Shown: positions 58,828 through 64,000 of the stretch, one piece after another
Position numbering within the stretch: position 1 is the stretch's first letter
How the letters are laid out: every line of letters starts with the position of its first letter
From: Candidatus Poribacteria bacterium
GTDB lineage: Bacteria; Poribacteria; WGA-4E; WGA-3G
Length of the DNA: 64,000 nt
NCBI GenBank assembly: GCA_028821605.1
Contig: JAPPFM010000044.1
Coordinates: 1-64,000, forward strand
Direction of reading: 5' to 3'
Made by a program: the position numbers and the translations under genes
The notes under the pieces: generated by a model
What the model was told of the DNA's origin: nothing
Databases searched by the model: none
Seen by the model: only the letters and a program-made list of their open reading frames with translations

Positions 58828-58874
58828 AGGGTGCGCCGAGGGTGGTAGTGACACCGGTCGGCGCGGAGAACCCT
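58828..58874. ncRNA. Strong structured element of unknown class
   Basis: AGGGT/ACCCT outer stem, then a perfect 7-bp GCGCCGA/TCGGCGC stem and an inner GGTG/CACC hairpin; the 5-nt bulge GGAGA lies on the 3' side. It is about 185 bp upstream of the Cys-rich peptide gene, in an otherwise empty 318-bp gap (58742-59059). It matches no riboswitch consensus I know. Confidence 0.4.
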
Positions 58875-59059
58875 GCCATAACCAGTCTATGACAGCGTTA
58901 GCCTAATTGTAGCATAAACGCGTTTGATTTTGTGAGACTTTTAGGTTAGCACCTTATACAACAAGGGATTGCCAAAGATCGCAAAAATACTTTCATTTCT
59001 TTTTGCCTTCCGAAAGCACTCTCAAATACGAAAGTAAAAAACTTATAAGGAGAAACCTA

Positions 59060-59317
59060 ATGTCCTTTTTGAAAAATAGGAAGGTTTCAGGTGTTGTCAC
59101 AATCCTTCTTGTGGTAATATTTGCTGTTGCTTTTTATATGAGTTACATAGTCTCGGGAGCGGAAGCTACCCGTGAATCGAGAAATCACTGGCACTACCCA
59201 GAGCAGGGATGGGGGGGGATAGGGCACGCAGTGTACCATAAAGGCGTTTCGAGTGGTTGTAATGCCGATCATTCTGGAATGAACATTTGTAACTGCTATT
59301 CGCCATGTAACTGTTAG
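59060..59317 (+). CDS. Small membrane-anchored/secreted Cys- and His-rich peptide
   Basis: 85 residues. Basic start and one hydrophobic segment (about 10-32, VVTILLVVIFAVAFYMSYIV) followed by GAEA, which could be a signal-peptidase site or an anchor. The exported part has His43, 45, 56, 60 and 71 and five cysteines in the last 19 residues (67, 77, 79, 83, 85) near a C-terminal CNCYSPCNC. AAGGAG lies 8-9 bases before ATG, so it is probably translated. It may bind metal or form disulfides; a modified-peptide precursor is a further idea. Not recognised. Confidence 0.65.
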   Translation: MSFLKNRKVSGVVTILLVVIFAVAFYMSYIVSGAEATRESRNHWHYPEQGWGGIGHAVYHKGVSSGCNADHSGMNICNCYSPCNC

Positions 59318-59338
59318 TATTTTTCTCAAAAAATATTA

Positions 59339-59375
59339 CACCTTCGCGGTCACACTTCTGGTGACTGTGAAGGTG
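59339..59375 (+). promoter_or_regulatory. Hairpin between peptide and His-rich protein genes
   Basis: CACCTTC and GAAGGTG, then GTCAC and GTGAC, with a 3x3 internal loop and 7-nt apex. No T run follows, so it is more likely an mRNA-processing or attenuation element than a terminator. Confidence 0.45.
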
Positions 59376-59401
59376 AAATATGCACAGGAGGTCTTTACAC
59401 A

Positions 59402-60427
59402 ATGAATTCTCAGAAAGAAATTTCTCCCCGTACTACCGTGATAGTTGGTATTTTGATTGTGTTGCTGAGTGTCAGCCTCTATTTATACATACGGCATGAT
59501 ACACAGAAGTTTGTGGCAAGTTTGCAAGGAGTACCAACTACACAACCCATCGATGCATCGCTATCCTCGGTTTCATTTACCGAGCCAATTTCTTCCATCT
59601 CTGAACCTGAAGATACCTCTTCCACCTCTGAACCTGAAGATACCTCTTTCACCTCTGAACCTGAAGACGTTCAGGAAGAAAAGGAAGAAAAAAAACAAAC
59701 CTCAGTAGGTGCCAGCAGCAAGCACGTGGGATGTAACCATGCAGGAAGTCACGCCCATGGATCAGGAAGTCACACCCATGCGGACGAAAATACGGAAGAT
59801 GTACGCAGTAACGAATCAGAACGTTATGGGGGCTTGACAATTGATGATCTAAATGATTTAGCTCTCGAACTGAGTCAAACAAATGTCCCGAATTTTGAAG
59901 AAAAGTTTGATTTATTAGAAGCGGCACTCATTGATAAATTGGGGCCCAACCCTGATATTCCAAAGTTGATAGCCAAGTCTAAAATTTTACATGCCGCAGA
60001 TGACATGGCACTCACACTGGACTATAGTGACGCAGCGGAGATAGATAAATATCTCAACTATGAACCTATAGCAGTCGCTAAGGAGATACTCAAACTCTCT
60101 GCCAGTATATATGGATACGATGAAGAAGTGTTCGCAGCATTCAACGTTGCTATACAGGATAAAGCAAAAGAAATAGAGAACATCAAACTCCTCCAAGAGA
60201 CGCGTCCCCCCCTCATACAATCTGCTATTGATGCGGGTGATCTCTCTCCAGAAGAGGGAGAAGCCGTCATAAAAGACGCAACCGGATTGAACGTTACTAT
60301 GCACAAGAGGAAAAACGTATCAACTGTGAATGAGCGTACATCTCCGGTAGAAAACGCAAGGGAGGCAAGAGGGACAACATTGCCTAAGAATGTTGACTTA
60401 AACACGCCATATTTTTCTGGAGACTAA
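59402..60427 (+). CDS. Membrane-anchored protein with His-rich segment
   Basis: 341 residues. One transmembrane helix (about 11-30). Then an acidic region with three 9-residue repeats TSEPEDTSx, a Lys/Glu run, and a His-rich loop (H108, C111, H113, H117, H119, H124, H126) that could bind metal. The C-terminal 200 residues are helical and acidic, of no family I recognise. AGGAGG lies about 11 bases before ATG. With the Cys/His peptide 84 bp upstream it suggests a metal-related envelope function, as inference. Confidence 0.7.
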   Translation: MNSQKEISPRTTVIVGILIVLLSVSLYLYIRHDTQKFVASLQGVPTTQPIDASLSSVSFTEPISSISEPEDTSSTSEPEDTSFTSEPEDVQEEKEEKKQTSVGASSKHVGCNHAGSHAHGSGSHTHADENTEDVRSNESERYGGLTIDDLNDLALELSQTNVPNFEEKFDLLEAALIDKLGPNPDIPKLIAKSKILHAADDMALTLDYSDAAEIDKYLNYEPIAVAKEILKLSASIYGYDEEVFAAFNVAIQDKAKEIENIKLLQETRPPLIQSAIDAGDLSPEEGEAVIKDATGLNVTMHKRKNVSTVNERTSPVENAREARGTTLPKNVDLNTPYFSGD

Positions 60428-60679
60428 CTTGGAAAAGACATCTGTTCCGTGTTCCCCGCTTACAGGGGAGAAAAAACGATGAGAGTCCGCCACACTTTTG
60501 AAACTTTTGAACGTGTCAGCGGGCTCTCCGTAATGATAACGCCACTAGAACTGACAACTCTCCCTTTTAAGCAAGTTTAAACATGTATTGCTAATTCTAA
60601 ACTTTACTATAAATTGGTAATGAACCGGCTGGGCTTTTCTGAGTTCAACTCACGTTTCGCAAAAGGAGCGAATCCACAG

Positions 60680-62371
60680 ATGAAATGGATACATACATGT
60701 TTACTGCTTTGCTTTGCTTTTGGAGTTATTCTTTCCTGTGCGATAGCCCCTCAGGAACAAGTTCCCGAAACCCGCTTTCTCCGTGCTGACCTGGGAGAGC
60801 AAAAAAATATCAGGCTACACGCACTCTACAAGGTGCCGCGCCGCATTCCGTTAGGGCCGAGTATTCCTCTGGGTGTCGCCGAAGGTTTGGACGCGGAAAA
60901 AGTCAGAAAGTCTATTGTGCAAGTGATTGACAGTGAGGGGCCTCAAGGTAGCGGCTTTTTCGTGGCACCTAACAAGATTGCCACGGCCATTCACGTTGTT
61001 ACCAGGGCTGATCTTGATACCTTACGCGTGAGAAGCGGAGACACAGATTATGCGATTCAAGGGGTTATCGCTTATGATGCCCAAAACGACCTCGTTGTCC
61101 TTAAGGTATCTGGTGAGGGAGTGCCGCTCGCCCTCGGCAACAGTGAGGCAGTGAGAAGAGGCGATACTGTTTTTTCTGTGGGATATTCCTTGGATAGATA
61201 CAATGTTGTGAAGAATAGTGTGGATTCTTTACAGGGGAGCGGCACATGCATTGAGGTGACACCCCATATCGTTCCGGGCAGCAGCGGTGGACCCATGTTG
61301 AATACTGAGGGTGAGGTCATCGGAATGAATGTCGGTGGTTCTGGTTTTTCGGGTTATGCGATTGTATCAAACGCCCTGAAAATATTACTCGTCGGGTCAG
61401 GAACACCGGAATCTGTCGGCCAGTGGGAACAGAGGGGCTCTGTGCGTGCCTATGTTGTCCTTGGTGAAGCACACAAGGCATTCTCTGCAGGAGACTATGC
61501 CAACGCAATAGCAACATTCAATAAAGGCATAGCGTTAAACCCTACGTATAGTCGGACGTACGTTGGGATAGTCCCGACATACTACAATCGCGGGTATGCG
61601 AAGACGTACCTTGGGCATACGGATTTTTCCAGTGGGAACATGGCGGCAGCGCGTCGCTCTTATGAGCAAGCCATAGAAGACCTTGATAAAGCTCTCACCC
61701 ACAACCCTGCGAATATTGCTGTGTATGCCAATCGCGGGTATGCGAAGATGTACCTTGGGCATACGGATTTTTCCAGTGGGAACATGGCGGCAGCGCGTCG
61801 CTCCTATGTGCAAGCCACAGAAGACCTTGATAAAGCTCTCACCCACAACCAAACGTATCCGCCTATATACACGAATCGCGGGGTAACAAAAGTCTGCTTA
61901 GGTCTCTCTCACGCCAGCCAAGGGCGTGCAGCGACAGCACTCGGATACTATTCTGGCGCGATTGAGGACTTTAATAAAGCTCTCAGCCTCGCTCCAGCAG
62001 ATGCCTATACCTACGGGTATACCTACGGGGCTCGTGGATATGCCAGAATATGCTTAGGCTATCTTGAATCGGGTAGAGGAAACACAGGCGCAGCCGAAAC
62101 CTTATACAAAGCAGCGATAACCGATGTTAATTCAGCACTTCGATTAAATACGGAGAATCCTTACTATTATCATACGCGCGGCGTTGCGAAAGCAACTCTT
62201 AATGATTACAGCGGAGCAGTTAACGATTTCAATAAGACTCTCAGTCTCAAATCGGATTTCGCCAGAGCCTATTATAATCGAGCACTTGCGAAGGCTGGAC
62301 TTGGACAACTGAATGCAGCGAAGGTAGATTTTGAAAAAGCGAGGAAACTCGGTTTGGATGTGGATCAATAA
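60680..62371 (+). CDS. Trypsin-like serine protease lipoprotein with TPR repeats
   Basis: 563 residues. Lipoprotein signal with lipobox VILSC (Cys20). DegP/HtrA-like chymotrypsin domain (about 70-270) with a full triad: His105 in TAIHVV, Asp137 in QNDLVVLKV, Ser202 in GSSGGP. No PDZ domain; instead several TPR units from about 275 to 560. Two adjacent 48-residue units are almost identical at DNA level (61585-61706 and 61729-61850), a recent duplication. AGGAG lies about 11 bases before ATG 60680; the longer frame has no site. The next gene overlaps its end. Confidence 0.88.
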   Translation: MKWIHTCLLLCFAFGVILSCAIAPQEQVPETRFLRADLGEQKNIRLHALYKVPRRIPLGPSIPLGVAEGLDAEKVRKSIVQVIDSEGPQGSGFFVAPNKIATAIHVVTRADLDTLRVRSGDTDYAIQGVIAYDAQNDLVVLKVSGEGVPLALGNSEAVRRGDTVFSVGYSLDRYNVVKNSVDSLQGSGTCIEVTPHIVPGSSGGPMLNTEGEVIGMNVGGSGFSGYAIVSNALKILLVGSGTPESVGQWEQRGSVRAYVVLGEAHKAFSAGDYANAIATFNKGIALNPTYSRTYVGIVPTYYNRGYAKTYLGHTDFSSGNMAAARRSYEQAIEDLDKALTHNPANIAVYANRGYAKMYLGHTDFSSGNMAAARRSYVQATEDLDKALTHNQTYPPIYTNRGVTKVCLGLSHASQGRAATALGYYSGAIEDFNKALSLAPADAYTYGYTYGARGYARICLGYLESGRGNTGAAETLYKAAITDVNSALRLNTENPYYYHTRGVAKATLNDYSGAVNDFNKTLSLKSDFARAYYNRALAKAGLGQLNAAKVDFEKARKLGLDVDQ

Positions 62372-64000
62372 ATCTGGGGCTTGCCAACAGAAAACGTTCT
62401 ACGCCACTCCCTGGCATCTAAATATTCTGATCTTTGTCTTCGGGAGCATCCTACTGCTCGCTTTCTGGGTGCGTATACAAGGGACAAGCAGGATTCCCGA
62501 CGGACAGTTTACAGGATATGATGCCTATCTCTACTATTGGCAGGCACACATCATATCAGAACATGGACACCTCCCTGCCCGCGACATGCACCGATGGTTA
62601 CCCCTTGGTAGAGATTTAGGGCAAACTCTAAATCTCTATTCTTATTTTCTTGCCTACCTCCACAAAGTAATCGTCCTATGCTTCCCAGAAGTGTCGCTTT
62701 ATCATGTCTCTCTTTACGCTCCACCTCTCTGTTTTCTCATAGCCCTTGGTTCCCTCTGCCTTTTCCTGTATTACACGAATGGGCTTCTCTTTTCTGGCAT
62801 TGTCGGTGTGCTGTTAGCAACTCTTCCGGGTGCTATCGGACGCAGTTCTGCCGGTTTTGGAGATAGGGATTCCTGGTGCTTTCTGCTTGCGGTCCTTGCT
62901 ACGACTACCTATCTCAGGTCTTTACAATCTCAACACCGTCAGGAGCGAATTTTTTGGACCCTTGCCAGTGGTAGCGTCGTTTTTCTGGGTGGCCTTAGCT
63001 GGGAGGCTTTCGGGCTTTTTGTTGCTATAATCCTCGCCGTGGAACTATGGAAATTCTGCTCCACTGAGAGGGAACAACATCTAAAAGAATACGCTCTATG
63101 GACATTTCTGTTTGTGCCCGGACTCTATCTTGTAAGCCCCGCCTATCGGGATGGTTATGGATTTGCTACCCATGTCGCAGCTTTGATGGTCTTCTCACCG
63201 CTCGTTGTTTTTGTACTTCGTAGTGTCAGGCACCTACTCCTTGGTTTTTCAGAGCACTTCCGGAGGTATGCCCGGCAACTTGCATGGCTCTTGACGCTCA
63301 GCGGGATCGCGATAGGTGTTTGCTACATTGTTATGAACTTTGATAACCTAGCCCTTACCGCCTATCCGCTTCGCGAAAATCGCCTGATGCGGAGCCTTGA
63401 AGAACTCACTAATCCACAGTTGAGCTATTGGAGGATACGCTATGGGAGTGTCTTCATCTTAGGTAGCCTGGGATTCATTATTGAAAGTCTCCGTGTATGG
63501 AAATGGAAAGCTATTCCTTTGAGTACTGCCCTCACACTCTTTTTTTTAACAACTTTCTTTCGCTTTCCTATCAGTAGGTGGATAGGCACGGATATGTGCA
63601 ATATACTCTTTTTCACTTCGCTGATACTCATTCCGCTTGGCCTCGGTATAGCGAGCCTGCGGAAAGAAGAGACTAAAAACGAACTTGTAACGCTCACGGC
63701 TATCGTGTGGACACTCCTATGGGTAGGCCTCGCGCGCGAAGGAAAACGATATGATTTTTTTGTTAGCGTGCCGCTCGCTTTGGGCACTGCATCACTTTTG
63801 TATTGGACTTCTACCTATCTAAAGCAAAAAATGATGGCAGTCAAGGAAATTAGTCCTTATGTCAGAAACAGGTGGGTACCTGCCTGTATTACGATCACTT
63901 TGTTTGTTCCCATCCTGTTTTGGCCTGCATTTGGTGGCCACGCAACACACGCTATCAAAAATGCCAATCAAGTGCGAGAACCTGTACCCGGACAAGGGGA
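62358..64000 (+). CDS. STT3/PglB/AglB-type oligosaccharyltransferase-like protein (3' truncated)
   Basis: 547 codons are open to the window end. Many membrane helices. The N-terminal loop GYDAYLYYWQAHIISEHGHL carries the Asp region of STT3 enzymes, and AGFGDRD matches the second acidic motif (external loop 2). Later segments (RENRLMRSLEELTNP, then LAREGKRYDFF) fit the family's long loop and Arg-rich positions; the WWDYG motif would lie beyond the end. STT3 transfers lipid-linked glycans to Asn of exported proteins. The ATG overlaps the protease stop by 14 bp and has a weak AGGA site, so it is translationally coupled. Family assignment is by motif, not full alignment. Confidence 0.75.
   Translation, partial: MWINKSGACQQKTFYATPWHLNILIFVFGSILLLAFWVRIQGTSRIPDGQFTGYDAYLYYWQAHIISEHGHLPARDMHRWLPLGRDLGQTLNLYSYFLAYLHKVIVLCFPEVSLYHVSLYAPPLCFLIALGSLCLFLYYTNGLLFSGIVGVLLATLPGAIGRSSAGFGDRDSWCFLLAVLATTTYLRSLQSQHRQERIFWTLASGSVVFLGGLSWEAFGLFVAIILAVELWKFCSTEREQHLKEYALWTFLFVPGLYLVSPAYRDGYGFATHVAALMVFSPLVVFVLRSVRHLLLGFSEHFRRYARQLAWLLTLSGIAIGVCYIVMNFDNLALTAYPLRENRLMRSLEELTNPQLSYWRIRYGSVFILGSLGFIIESLRVWKWKAIPLSTALTLFFLTTFFRFPISRWIGTDMCNILFFTSLILIPLGLGIASLRKEETKNELVTLTAIVWTLLWVGLAREGKRYDFFVSVPLALGTASLLYWTSTYLKQKMMAVKEISPYVRNRWVPACITITLFVPILFWPAFGGHATHAIKNANQVREPVPGQG

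Noticed and set aside
58828-58874. Cobalamin, TPP, SAM or c-di-GMP riboswitch
   Set aside because: The conserved cores of these classes as I know them are not present; kept only as an unknown structured element.
1-64000. tRNA or rRNA genes
   Set aside because: No T-loop/acceptor combination or rRNA core sequence was seen on either strand by eye. A covariance scan would be decisive.

Overview
The window reads as one continuous stretch of a bacterial chromosome. It has mid G+C, strong Shine-Dalgarno sites, sigma70-type promoters and a few TTG/GTG starts. I infer a didermic, uncultured bacterium of the Candidatus Poribacteria type. The reasons are the DUF4159, LamG, DUF5916, tandem-PTPS and Rieske gene mix, the many short intergenic hairpin repeats, and a shared C-terminal tail on secreted proteins. 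The taxonomic call is inference; no rRNA, tRNA or CRISPR array was seen.

Layout. 1-1.5 kb: end of an ExbB/ExbD/ExbD proton-channel operon. 1.7-6.6 kb: gltB with a roughly 370-nt leader. 7.0-8.2 kb: a STAS anti-sigma antagonist followed by a sigma-like protein with a Cys-rich N-terminus. 8.4-13.6 kb: lipoamide dehydrogenase, then a PfkB kinase, a small membrane protein, ahcY and metK, which look like an S-adenosylmethionine recycling set. 13.8-16.1 kb: a six-domain ribosomal protein S1. 16.5-23.0 kb: a partner-switching regulatory island made of three STAS proteins, an RsbW-like kinase, an RsbU-like phosphatase with receiver, a response regulator, a four-PAS histidine kinase and a universal stress protein. 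23.2-24.7 kb: radC and rlmB. 24.8-31.6 kb: a Zn-ribbon protein, iolD, an iolC-like kinase, an HpcH aldolase, a Ser/Thr kinase and a KDPG aldolase. 31.8-34.6 kb: two CorC/HlyC-type CBS membrane proteins.

34.6-38.4 kb: SDR, folE, a tandem 6-pyruvoyl-tetrahydropterin synthase, a small protein and a two-domain rhodanese. 38.7-43.95 kb: secreted or envelope proteins, including a DUF4159 protein split by an in-frame UGA, a small carbohydrate-binding-like protein and a large DUF5916 protein. 44-52.5 kb: an accessory region with two intact and one decayed MORN/zinc-ribbon paralogues, two stand-alone PolX-N helix-hairpin-helix proteins, a LamG protein, a fatty acid desaturase, a DUF3419/heme-oxygenase-like/GNAT operon and a WD40 protein. 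52.7-56.2 kb: two tandem Rieske-helical paralogues. 56.6-57.8 kb: an ankyrin protein. 58.5-64 kb: an ECF sigma remnant, a strong hairpin, a tiny Cys-rich secreted peptide, a His-rich membrane protein, a trypsin-TPR lipoprotein and the start of an STT3-type oligosaccharyltransferase that runs off the end.

Most notable. (i) The DUF4159 reading frame continues in frame across a UGA, and a hairpin resembling the E. coli fdhF SECIS apex lies just downstream. (ii) The DUF3419-HDO-GNAT operon may be an unrecognised small-molecule or lipid pathway. (iii) The partner-switching genes include two promoters with the same hexamers and spacing. (iv) The peptide/His-rich/protease/STT3 cluster may be an envelope protein-modification locus. 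Several families of short palindromic repeats, a MITE-like element and repeated leader sequences fill the gaps between genes.
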